Assembly (NCBI GenBank): GCA_024278975.1
Contig: JAJRSD010000034.1
Span: forward strand, 1-45,753
DNA from: Bacteroidota bacterium
GTDB lineage: Bacteria; Bacteroidota; Bacteroidia; Bacteroidales; Prolixibacteraceae
DNA: 45,753 bases
Direction of reading: 5' to 3'
Position 1 is the stretch's first letter; every line of letters starts with the position of its first letter. The translations under genes and the position numbers were made by a program. Below the pieces are notes generated by a model. It saw only the letters and a program-made list of their open reading frames with translations, did not search any database and was not told the origin of the DNA. Of the stretch, positions 1 to 7,541 are shown one piece after another.

Positions 1-11
1 ACCTAACCGTT

Positions 12-112
12 TTGACTTGTTCTTTTGCACGCTAACTTCGTTAAAAAGCCTCACCGTATCTATGCTATGCCTGCGTTTTTTGCCTTGTTATCGCACAAAA
101 TAACTTCGTCAA
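12..112. repeat. Imperfect 33-bp direct repeat
   Basis: Two related 33-bp segments lie at 12-44 and 80-112. Both begin TTGxCTTGTT, carry GCAC in the middle and end AACTTCGTyAA. The 35 bp between them are unrelated. No convincing reading frame covers them on either strand, so this looks like a non-coding dispersed-type repeat at the window edge. It could also be the tail of a feature that continues outside the window. Confidence 0.5.
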
Positions 113-436
113 TTCCAGTCATATTATTTCTTCATAATCCCAAAGTAAAAATACAGAAATGCAAATAATAAGGTTAATAAGATTGTTTTTCTGATTTGTA
201 ATATTTTTCTAAGAAGGTTTAAAATTTAAGATAAGAGTCCTCTCCGAGAAGTAAATACATGGACTTTTAGTCATCTGATGAGTTTGTAACCAACTGATTG
301 CCAGGTTTGAATTTCCTGTGTTTTATGCTAAATGATTCATCTGATGACTTTTCAGAATGGACTTAAATAGTCTCAGCACTTTGTCAAAACCAGACTAGTA
401 ACAAATTTATCACTAATCGTTTTCATATAAAATTAA
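113..436. other. Non-coding leader upstream of the T9SS protease
   Basis: No protein-like open frame is present. The stretch holds two copies of the 11-bp palindrome TCATCTGATGA (271-281 and 337-347), 66 bp apart, and otherwise AT-rich sequence running up to the promoter of the protease gene. Confidence 0.45.
271..347. repeat. Paired 11-bp palindromes TCATCTGATGA
   Basis: The dyad TCATC-T-GATGA occurs identically at 271-281 and 337-347, centre-to-centre distance 66 bp. It lies 90-170 bp upstream of the protease -7 box. Paired identical dyads in a promoter-proximal spacer are what a dimeric regulator site would look like, but no regulator is identifiable here. Confidence 0.35.
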
Positions 437-444
437 TATATTTG
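437..444 (+). promoter_or_regulatory. Putative -7 promoter box (TATATTTG) of the protease gene
   Basis: TATATTTG matches the Bacteroidota primary-sigma -7 consensus TAnnTTTG exactly, 15 bp before the ATG at 460. No clean TTTG -33 element is present at the expected distance. The box overlaps the TTG codons at 442-447, which argues against translation starting there. Confidence 0.45.
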
Positions 445-459
445 TTGAAAATATTTCTT

Positions 460-2640
460 ATGCGCGCTTCTATACTTTTAGTTTTTTTATCTCTGTTCTT
501 ATACGGAAATGTTTGGAGTCAGATTTCTCAGGGAGGTTTCCCGAAAGGTGTTGTACAGTTGAAAAGTACTGTAACACCAGTGATAGAAATGCCTTCTTTC
601 GATCTTGAGTCGGCAATAAAGAGTGTAACAGTTGAACAATCCGGAACAAATAAATTAAAGCCTTTTAAATTTGCTCACGCTTTCGAGGTGAGTCTAACTC
701 CTGAAAACTCGGGCGAATGGTTTGTTACAAACGATGGTAATTATTGCTGGAAACTTAAAATACGTTCAGAAGGAGCAAAGTCGATAAACTTAATTTTCGA
801 CAGTTTTAAGTTACCCGAAAATACTCGCCTGTTTATTTTTAATGAAAGTAAAAACTATGTTCTTGGTGCGTTTACATCGGCAAACAATAAAGTATCAGGT
901 AAATTTGCTGTATCGCCGGTTGCCGGAGACGAAATTACAGTTCAATACGAAACAACTTCTGACCTATTAAATAAAATACCTTTTGAAATAGTTAGGGTGA
1001 ATCATGATTATATCGGAATTCTAAAGTCAGACGATCGTCGTCCGCTCGGGAAAGCGGGGGAGTGTAATATCGATATTAATTGTGAATTAGGAGACAAGTG
1101 GGATGATGTTAAAAACTCAGTTTGCCGATTGATTGTTGATGGTGTCGAAATTTGCACGGGATCGTTAATAAATAATACTAACGAAGATCAAAAACCATAT
1201 ATAATTTCGGCGGCACATTGTTACGATAAATGGGAATATGCCGAAACTACAGTTTATGTTTTTAATTACGAAAGTCCGTTTTGCGCTCCTCTGGATGGCG
1301 ATCCTGTTAATTCTATATCGGGGGCAATAATGAAAGCACAGTTTGACAGTATGGATTTTTCGTTGGTAGAATTAAGTTTGATACCACCTCCCGATTTTCG
1401 ACCATATTATGCGGGGTGGGAACGTTCTGTGGAATTGCGCGATTCAAGTGTAAGTATTCATCATGCAATGGGTGATATAAAAAAAATTGCGATTGATAAT
1501 GAAGCACCTGTTATTTCTAGCTTCAACAGAGGATATACAAAAAATGGATTTCTGAAAATATTACGATGGGACAATGGTGTTACCGAAGTTGGCTCTTCAG
1601 GAGGTCCGCTTTTTGATAAAAATAAAAATTTAATAGGAACTCTTACAGGTGGTCAGGCTGCATGTGGAAATCCTATAAACGATTATTTTGAAAGATTTGC
1701 TTTATCGTGGGATTACAGGTCGGAAGATACTTTGCAGTTAAAACATTGGTTAGATCCATTGGATTCGAATGTACAGACATTAAACGGAAAACAGTTTTAT
1801 GAGGGTGAGGATATTTGTGGGGCTTTTACAAATCTCGACGATGATGATAATTACGAATTGGTTACCATAGATATTACCGGCGAACCATTTACAGGTTATT
1901 GGGGTGGTACAAATAATGCTGATATTACCGAGTTCGTTGAACAGTTTTCGATTGATGGTAACGAACAACTTGCAGGGGTTTCGCTGGGAGTTGGTATCTT
2001 GAAAAAGGTAAATAGCGAAACAACAAGTGCAATTACAATAAAAGTTTATAATGGAGGCAAACTACCGGAAACACAAATCTATTCGAAGAAAATACTGATA
2101 AAAGATTTGGTTGAGGATGCCATGAATTTTATTGGTTTCGGTGAAATTATTGAACCTGCCGACACTTTCTTCGTGGGATTTGAGTTAAGCGATATGCAAC
2201 CACTCGATTCATTTGTTGTATATCAATCATTACGCCCAGCGAATACCGAAAACTTTTTTTACTTTAAACAAAACGATAATTGGCAAAATTATAAAGAGTT
2301 TAGTAAAGGATATAATTCAATTGCGAATGTTTTTGAGTTGGTAGCTTGTAATTTAGACGACACACCGAGCGATACGCCAATTATTGATAATCCGATGGAA
2401 ATTTTTGTGTTCCCAAATCCTGCACATTCAGTCGTTACAATGGCTGCCGGTCAGGATATTTCGGTTGAAAACATATCGGTAATTAATTTAATCGGGCAGA
2501 GTGTTGCAGTTAAAATATCGAAAATCCACGAGCGAAAAGTAGAAATAAATTTTGAAGGAAATGTACCGGGTGTATATTTTATCCGCTTTAATAACGGCGA
2601 AAATTTTGTATCTAAAAAAGTTTCTTTTGTTCCCTGGTAA
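460..2640 (+). CDS. Secreted trypsin-like serine endopeptidase with T9SS C-terminal sorting domain
   Basis: The predicted role is extracellular proteolysis. Counting from the ATG at 460 (726 residues), the first 21 residues form a Sec signal peptide ending near NVWSQ. A chymotrypsin/lysyl-endopeptidase-like domain follows with a complete triad: His253 in SAAHCY, Asp299 in MDFSLVEL and Ser380 in GSSGGPLF. A long middle region resembles a beta-sandwich accessory domain. The last ~80 residues form a type A T9SS sorting domain (FVFPNPAHS, then GVYFIRFNNGE, ending in Lys-Lys-Val-Ser), so secretion through the outer membrane and surface attachment or release are likely. An in-frame TTG at 442 would add six residues, but it sits inside the probable -7 box, and starting at 460 gives a cleaner signal peptide. 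The gene stands alone and converges on the next minus-strand gene. Substrate specificity cannot be read from the sequence. Confidence 0.85.
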   Translation: MRASILLVFLSLFLYGNVWSQISQGGFPKGVVQLKSTVTPVIEMPSFDLESAIKSVTVEQSGTNKLKPFKFAHAFEVSLTPENSGEWFVTNDGNYCWKLKIRSEGAKSINLIFDSFKLPENTRLFIFNESKNYVLGAFTSANNKVSGKFAVSPVAGDEITVQYETTSDLLNKIPFEIVRVNHDYIGILKSDDRRPLGKAGECNIDINCELGDKWDDVKNSVCRLIVDGVEICTGSLINNTNEDQKPYIISAAHCYDKWEYAETTVYVFNYESPFCAPLDGDPVNSISGAIMKAQFDSMDFSLVELSLIPPPDFRPYYAGWERSVELRDSSVSIHHAMGDIKKIAIDNEAPVISSFNRGYTKNGFLKILRWDNGVTEVGSSGGPLFDKNKNLIGTLTGGQAACGNPINDYFERFALSWDYRSEDTLQLKHWLDPLDSNVQTLNGKQFYEGEDICGAFTNLDDDDNYELVTIDITGEPFTGYWGGTNNADITEFVEQFSIDGNEQLAGVSLGVGILKKVNSETTSAITIKVYNGGKLPETQIYSKKILIKDLVEDAMNFIGFGEIIEPADTFFVGFELSDMQPLDSFVVYQSLRPANTENFFYFKQNDNWQNYKEFSKGYNSIANVFELVACNLDDTPSDTPIIDNPMEIFVFPNPAHSVVTMAAGQDISVENISVINLIGQSVAVKISKIHERKVEINFEGNVPGVYFIRFNNGENFVSKKVSFVPW

Positions 2641-2750
2641 ACTTCTTTTTTACTTTTCTCCACAAATCACATAAATTACTTTTTCAACCAGATTATCAGC
2701 AGGTTTTGGCTCATTGTGAATAGTTGACACATTCCCTTTGCAATAATAAA

Positions 2751-4145
2751 CTATTTTAGTCTTTCCCCAATTATATGTTCCGCTTGCTCTACCGAAATAT
2801 CTTTTGCAATTATCTTTTTATTCTCATCTAAAATATATATTCGGGGTGTTTTCCTTACGTCGTACAAAATTTTAAACCTCGAAATATGCTCTTTGTCCCA
2901 AACATTTATCCATTCCCATAAATTGTGCTTATCCAGAAATTCAATCCACTCCTCTTTTTTATCCATCGAATAAATAGCAAAAACTTCCAATCCTTTGTCT
3001 TTAAATTTCTTGTAAACTTTTTTATTAAACTCTGGAACAAACACTTTACAATGCGAGCAGTTGGGTTCGTAAATAAGTACAACCGTTATTTCTTTATCTA
3101 TTTGATGGAGGTTAAAAAACTCTCCGTCAGCACTTTCTAAAGTTAGATCGGGAGCAACTTCACCAATTAAATTTCTTTCCATAAACATCACATTTTCTCT
3201 AATTTTTTTCATCGATTCGTCGGTTGCCCAAAATGCTTCGCCGCTTAAATAATAGGTTTTTGCCAAATCAACAAAAAGTGCATCCATTCCCATGATTTTA
3301 CTATTTATACTCGAATTTAGAAACCACGATGTTGCAAACTGAAATATTCGTTTGCTTGGTTTTACATTTTCAATAAACTTGAAAACCGGCTGTCTAACCG
3401 AATCGTAATTCTGATAAAGCACCTTTGTAAACCACGTTTCCATTTTTGGTTTCAGAAGCGGCGTATATAAAAATCGTTCGTCGGTGTAATCGAAATAGTC
3501 CCAATAATGTTTTTGTTGATAGTAAAATTTCGCCAATAAAAGTAACGAATCATTTTGCTGAATTTCTATCGGCAGGGTAGATTTGTCAATCTCAGGAACA
3601 TAATTCGACATTAAAAATGCAGCAAGAAAAGTGTCGGGATATTTTTTGTCTATGTTTTCCCAATAATTATGTAACCGGAGAGTAAGTTTAGATAACTCTT
3701 TTTGCAAGTTCCCCTTTTCATCTCCTGTGGCAGTTTTAAGTTTATTTTTAATCTCTGCCCCCTCTTTTTTAAGTTTGTTTAAAAATGTTGCATATTTTAC
3801 AAACTGCTCGGTTTCAACTGCACCACTCGCTTGCATTTCGGCACCAATAAAAGATTTATTGCTGATTGAAAAATCCTGATCGGCTCCCAGAAGAAAATCA
3901 AAATGATTATTCTTATCCTTATAAATTTTATATAATCCTTGTGGTAGCAGTGTGTCGCCGGTTAACATTCCTGTTCCGCCGGCATCGAGCAAGAGCGTAT
4001 CGTCAACATAAATATTACCAAGATAATAATGAGCCAAAAATACCTGCTCGTTAGGTACCGATTCTAAATTAAGTTGAATTTTATATCCTTGCGAAAATGC
4101 AACGTTCGAAATAAAAATTAAAAAGGGGAAAATATATTTTATCAT
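2751..4145 (-). CDS. Secreted thioredoxin-fold protein (DUF5106/TlpA-like)
   Basis: A 464-residue exported protein with a signal peptide (about 1-19, ending VAFSQ). Residues ~20-100 form an N-terminal beta-rich region of the DUF4369 kind. A helical middle part ends in the segment WATDESMKKIRENV, typical of DUF5106 proteins. A C-terminal TlpA-like thioredoxin domain covers ~328-464. The redox motif is Cys363-Ser-His-Cys366 and the cis-proline loop reads KTPRIYIL. Such proteins act as periplasmic or lipid-anchored thiol-disulfide reductases or maturation factors in Bacteroidota; the client is not evident. No Cys follows the signal peptide, so it is probably soluble rather than a lipoprotein. 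It has a plausible own promoter (4167-4174) and is divergent from the glycosyltransferase. Confidence 0.82.
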   Translation of the reverse strand: MIKYIFPFLIFISNVAFSQGYKIQLNLESVPNEQVFLAHYYLGNIYVDDTLLLDAGGTGMLTGDTLLPQGLYKIYKDKNNHFDFLLGADQDFSISNKSFIGAEMQASGAVETEQFVKYATFLNKLKKEGAEIKNKLKTATGDEKGNLQKELSKLTLRLHNYWENIDKKYPDTFLAAFLMSNYVPEIDKSTLPIEIQQNDSLLLLAKFYYQQKHYWDYFDYTDERFLYTPLLKPKMETWFTKVLYQNYDSVRQPVFKFIENVKPSKRIFQFATSWFLNSSINSKIMGMDALFVDLAKTYYLSGEAFWATDESMKKIRENVMFMERNLIGEVAPDLTLESADGEFFNLHQIDKEITVVLIYEPNCSHCKVFVPEFNKKVYKKFKDKGLEVFAIYSMDKKEEWIEFLDKHNLWEWINVWDKEHISRFKILYDVRKTPRIYILDENKKIIAKDISVEQAEHIIGERLK

Positions 4146-4166
4146 TTATTTGCAAATTTTGAAATT

Positions 4167-4174
4167 CAAAAATA
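4167..4174 (-). promoter_or_regulatory. Putative -7 box of the thioredoxin-like gene
   Basis: Read on the minus strand this is TATTTTTG, an exact match to TAnnTTTG, 22 bp upstream of the ATG at 4145. No TTTG -33 element is seen at a suitable distance. Confidence 0.35.
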
Positions 4175-4271
4175 TAATATTTTATTTAATTCGAAGTTTT
4201 AATAAATATCATTCAAAAACCGATGGATAAAAATCTTTCTGTAAATTTAACCGATTTTAAAAGATAATTTA

Positions 4272-5168
4272 ATGCTGTCGATAAACATTCCGGTTTATAA
4301 TATTGAAGTTAGCAATTTGGTTTTGCAATTAATTAATCAAGCTAAAAATCTTGGTATCTCATACGAGATAAGGGTTTACGACGATTGTTCGGATTTTGAT
4401 TATAAAAAAAGGAACCGTATAATTTCCAAATATTCGAATGTTATCTATCTCGAATTGGAAAAGAATCTGGGGCGGTCGGCAATCCGGAATAAAATGGGAA
4501 TCGATTCAAAATTTGATTATTTGCTTTTTATAGATGCCGATTCTAAAATTGTAAAAGATGATTACCTCGAAATGTTTTTGAACAACATTAAACCAAACCG
4601 GGTTCTATGCGGTGGAACTGCTTATCAGAAAGAGAAACCTATTGAATCTGAAAAACTTTTACGCTGGGTTTACGGAATAAATCGCGAGGCTGTTTCGGCA
4701 GAAATAAGGAATAGCAAAAAGGGGTTTATTATAACATCTAATAATTTTTTAATCGAAAAAAAGCTCTTTCAAAAAATACATTTTCGCGAAGAGATAAATA
4801 AATACGGCCACGAAGACACTTTGCTGGGTTACGATTTATTTATGGGAGGAATTGAGATATTTCATATCGATAATCCGGTTGAGCACACGGGTTTAGAAAG
4901 TTCGGAGCAGTTTGTTGAGAAAATAAAAATGGCACTAAAAAGTCTTTATCAAATAACCAACGAATTATTGAAGAACGAAAATATATTTGTTGAACAGGTT
5001 CATTTTTTGAATAAGTATTCGCAAATCACAAAATATATTCCGGCTATGGTTTTTAGGTTGTTTTATAAGAATTGTCATTCTATAATAGTGCGAAATTTAT
5101 CCGGTAAAAATCCTCGCCTTTTTTGGTTCGATATTTATAAACTTGGTTTCTATTCAACTTTAAAATAA
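4272..5168 (+). CDS. Family 2 glycosyltransferase
   Basis: A 298-residue cytoplasmic GT-A fold transferase that would move a sugar from a nucleotide-sugar donor to an acceptor. The start LSINIPVYN is the first strand of the GT2 nucleotide-binding fold. Further motifs are DDCS at 37-40, the segment EKNLGRSAIRN at ~63-73, and the metal-binding DAD at 88-90 within LLFIDADS. A later YGHEDTLLGYDL region resembles the acid/base (ED) motif of inverting GT2 enzymes. There is no signal peptide or clear membrane helix. It is a lone gene, divergent from the thioredoxin gene and not inside a recognisable glycan-assembly cluster, so donor and acceptor are unknown. Confidence 0.85.
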   Translation: MLSINIPVYNIEVSNLVLQLINQAKNLGISYEIRVYDDCSDFDYKKRNRIISKYSNVIYLELEKNLGRSAIRNKMGIDSKFDYLLFIDADSKIVKDDYLEMFLNNIKPNRVLCGGTAYQKEKPIESEKLLRWVYGINREAVSAEIRNSKKGFIITSNNFLIEKKLFQKIHFREEINKYGHEDTLLGYDLFMGGIEIFHIDNPVEHTGLESSEQFVEKIKMALKSLYQITNELLKNENIFVEQVHFLNKYSQITKYIPAMVFRLFYKNCHSIIVRNLSGKNPRLFWFDIYKLGFYSTLK

Positions 5169-5172
5169 AAAA

Positions 5173-5207
5173 AAGCGAGGGCTTCGTTTATAACGAAACC
5201 CTCGCTT
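5173..5207 (-). terminator. Intrinsic terminator of the sigma/DUF4097 operon
   Basis: A long hairpin: AAGCGAGGG (5173-5181) pairs with CCCTCGCTT (5199-5207). After one C/A mismatch, TTCGTT pairs with AACGAA around a 3-nt loop. Read on the minus strand the stem is followed by a T-rich run (complement of the A-tract at 5162-5174). It lies 16 bp past the stop of the DUF4097 gene. The same stem may also stop the convergent glycosyltransferase transcript, though the T-tract on that side is poor. Confidence 0.8.
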
Positions 5208-5223
5208 GCAAAACTGATATTTA

Positions 5224-6261
5224 TTAATATCTTAATTTAATATCACCATATTTACTACGAATCATAACCTTTCCTCCAACTCCCGAACCAATTTTTCCGT
5301 TAATGGTTTTTGTGTTATTCTCTTTTATTTTGTTTCCAACAAATTCATCTTCCGGGTACGAAATTCCACAATAATTACAACTTGCATCAATAGAATAATT
5401 TGCATCATCAAATCCGAGCGAAATTTGTCCATAACTATTTGTAATAGAAATAAAATCGAAATCTGCTGCCACCTTATCAACTTTTACACTTCCATAACCC
5501 GCTTCAATTTTCAAGCTTTTTGCCAACTCATCAATTCGTAAATGACTGTATTTTGTATCGGCTGTAACCGATTGAACTTCTTCGAATTTTAGCTCATCAT
5601 ATTTCGATTGAACTTCCATATTTTTTCCCTCTTCAACTGTAATATCAGAATATTTTGATTCGAGTTTAAGGTTTTTAATCTCCCCAAAACTTATTGGCGA
5701 ATATTTTACTTGCGCTTGTATATTTCCACCCGAAACAATATCTGCATTCCCGTACGCAAGTGCTATTTTTACTTTTTCGCCGGTTAGTTTATTTGCCGAG
5801 AAATTTCCATATTGAATATCAAAATATCCATCTCCTGTCAATTCATTTACAAATGTATTTCCATATTTATTTGTAATTTTCAGGTTCTTGTCCACCGGAA
5901 TATTCACAACATAATCTATACTAAACTCTCTCTGACTTTTAAAATTACTGGCAATTGTTGTAGTAGCTTTTGCCACAGTTCCGCTTTTTCTGAATGTTAC
6001 ATTAATTTTATTCAAAAGGTCGTTGGCTCTTTTTTCGTCGCGGGCATTAACAGTAATAACAACATCGATTGTAATATCGTTACCTCCACTGTTTACCACT
6101 TTTATTTCGCCAAATTTGTTGGCAATTTCCAATGTTTGAATGCTACTTGCAGCCCATATTTGGTTATACTCTTTTGTTTTTTCTTCTGCAAGCAAAGTTG
6201 TTCCGGCAGATAAAAAACCGATGACAAATAGTGCAGCAATTAATTTAAATGTTTGTTTCAT
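5224..6261 (-). CDS. Exported DUF4097-like beta-repeat protein
   Basis: A 345-residue exported protein with a signal peptide (~1-25, ending TTLLAE). The rest is a run of short beta-strand units with recurring patterns such as NKFGEIKV, NKYGNTFV, IQYGNFSA, AGYGSVKV, NSYGQISL and SKYGDIKL. This is characteristic of DUF4097/adhesin-like beta-solenoid proteins. It is the last gene of a three-gene operon: its start overlaps the end of the upstream anti-sigma-like gene by 17 bp, and a strong terminator follows. The position suggests an envelope protein tied to the output or sensing of the sigma/anti-sigma pair. No enzymatic motif is visible, and its molecular role is unknown. Confidence 0.72.
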   Translation of the reverse strand: MKQTFKLIAALFVIGFLSAGTTLLAEEKTKEYNQIWAASSIQTLEIANKFGEIKVVNSGGNDITIDVVITVNARDEKRANDLLNKINVTFRKSGTVAKATTTIASNFKSQREFSIDYVVNIPVDKNLKITNKYGNTFVNELTGDGYFDIQYGNFSANKLTGEKVKIALAYGNADIVSGGNIQAQVKYSPISFGEIKNLKLESKYSDITVEEGKNMEVQSKYDELKFEEVQSVTADTKYSHLRIDELAKSLKIEAGYGSVKVDKVAADFDFISITNSYGQISLGFDDANYSIDASCNYCGISYPEDEFVGNKIKENNTKTINGKIGSGVGGKVMIRSKYGDIKLRY

Positions 6262-6832
6262 GATTATTATTATTTTGTTTTACCTCTTCTAATTTATTAA
6301 CTATCATATTTATAACACTAAGTTTTGTCCGGTAATATTCCAACATTGCATTTACCACCCGCTCGTCTTTCGGATTTGCAGCCAAATCTTTTTGAAGTGC
6401 TTTAAACCTCTCCTCAAATTCGGCAAGTTCGTTATCCATCATCTCTTGTTCCTCTGCTGAAATATAACCATCGTCGTTTAAAGCGTTCCACTGATTTAGA
6501 CCAACATTAATAGCATTTGAAAAATAAAACTCAACCTCTTCGTACTCTGCAGAAACCGATGCCAAAGTAACTTGATTACTACTGCGAGAATTAAAAAACA
6601 GGTTTTGTTGATTTGGCGAAAAATAGATAAACGCCTGATTTGTAGCAAGTAATACAAAAATTACTGCTACAGCCACTTTCCAAATCACATTAAAAGTAAT
6701 TCTCCTTTTTTTATGCTGAGATTTTAATTTCTCTTCGAAGCGTGCGAAATGCCCGTCCATGGGTCCATTTTCGTTTAATCCTTCCCTATTATTCAAAATT
6801 AATTCTTCTATGTTGTCTCTCTCTTTCATCAT
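6245..6832 (-). CDS. Single-pass membrane protein, probable anti-sigma factor
   Basis: 195 residues. An N-terminal cytoplasmic part (~1-45, rich in charged residues) is followed by one transmembrane helix (~47-66, within VIWKVAVAVIFVLLATN). The periplasmic part is predominantly helical and acidic, with a possible coiled coil at ~120-195. The arrangement (short cytoplasmic segment, one helix, placement 4 bp after an ECF sigma gene) is that of an anti-sigma factor. I cannot see a clear zinc-binding HxxxCxxC ZAS motif, so the assignment rests on context and topology. It starts with two consecutive Met codons and overlaps the DUF4097 gene by 17 bp, implying translational coupling. Confidence 0.65.
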   Translation of the reverse strand: MMKERDNIEELILNNREGLNENGPMDGHFARFEEKLKSQHKKRRITFNVIWKVAVAVIFVLLATNQAFIYFSPNQQNLFFNSRSSNQVTLASVSAEYEEVEFYFSNAINVGLNQWNALNDDGYISAEEQEMMDNELAEFEERFKALQKDLAANPKDERVVNAMLEYYRTKLSVINMIVNKLEEVKQNNNNHETNI

Positions 6833-6836
6833 ATTT

Positions 6837-7391
6837 TTAGTTATACGAAAAAACTTCTTTATCTTTTAAAATCAACCTCAACTTATTTTTTGCCCGTAAA
6901 AGTTGTGTTCGCGATGATGAGTTTGAAATTTCCAAAATCTGGCTAATTTCATCGTGGTCGTAACCTTCAATAAGGTATAAACTTAACACAACGCGATAAC
7001 CGTTTGGCAATTCCCTGATTGCATCTTTTATCATCTGCACATCAATCTCTTTTGTTTCAATTTGAGAATCGCTAATTTGAGTGGTTTTTTCGTTTACCTC
7101 CTCAAACTTAACTTTGCGTTTTTTTAAATAATCCAACGAACGGTTTATAACAATTTTTTTTAGCCACGCCCCAAAGCTAACTTCGCCTTTGTATGTTTCT
7201 ATTTTTTTGAAGGCACTTAAAAACGCCTCCTGCATAACATCTTCGGCTTCCATATCATCGTTAATTATTCTGACACAAACACTGAACATTGCTTTGTAGT
7301 ACAATTTGTACAGATGGAATTGCGCCTTTTGGCTGCCGTTCTTACACTGGTCGATAATCTCCTGATGGATATTTTTATAAAGTGTATTCAA
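6837..7391 (-). CDS. ECF-type RNA polymerase sigma factor
   Basis: 184 residues with the two-domain ECF layout. Region 2 (~20-95) includes EDVMQEAFLSAFKKIETYKG and the following AWLKKIVINRSLDYLKKRK. A linker separates it from region 4 (~120-175), with LPNGYRVVLSLYLIEGYDHDEI and the helix-turn-helix ending SRTQLLRAKNKLR. The start is a TTG at 7391: no ATG or GTG precedes it in frame back to a stop, and the next Met is inside region 2. It would direct polymerase to a small regulon, probably including its own operon with the anti-sigma-like and DUF4097 genes. An ECF-like promoter (7411-7438) lies just upstream. A TTG start may keep levels of the regulator low. Confidence 0.88.
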   Translation of the reverse strand: MNTLYKNIHQEIIDQCKNGSQKAQFHLYKLYYKAMFSVCVRIINDDMEAEDVMQEAFLSAFKKIETYKGEVSFGAWLKKIVINRSLDYLKKRKVKFEEVNEKTTQISDSQIETKEIDVQMIKDAIRELPNGYRVVLSLYLIEGYDHDEISQILEISNSSSRTQLLRAKNKLRLILKDKEVFSYN

Positions 7392-7410
7392 ATTCTCAAA
7401 TTCTGTGTTA

Positions 7411-7438
7411 ATGACGCAATCATTTTTTTAATGTTGCA
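7411..7438 (-). promoter_or_regulatory. Candidate ECF-type autoregulatory promoter
   Basis: On the minus strand TGCAAC (7438-7433) is separated by 16 nt from CGTCAT (7416-7411). This resembles the general ECF pattern of an AAC-containing -35 and a CGTC-containing -10 at 16-17 nt spacing. It ends 20 bp before the TTG start of the sigma gene, and no TAnnTTTG box is found here. Autoregulation is inferred. Confidence 0.35.
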
Positions 7439-7541
7439 TCGCGACTGTTTAAAAACTATCCTTTACTTTATTATTGCGTGAAAATTACAAAATACAACAA
7501 CCAAATTTCTTTTTGTTATTTGGTGCTTAGGGATTATGCGT

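Noticed and set aside
442-459. TTG start for the T9SS protease
   Set aside because: It overlaps an exact -7 promoter box, and the ATG at 460 gives a normal signal peptide.
5812-6213. Plus-strand 133-codon frame opposite the DUF4097 gene
   Set aside because: Shadow of a real gene: the minus strand has a signal peptide, repeated beta units, operon coupling and a terminator.
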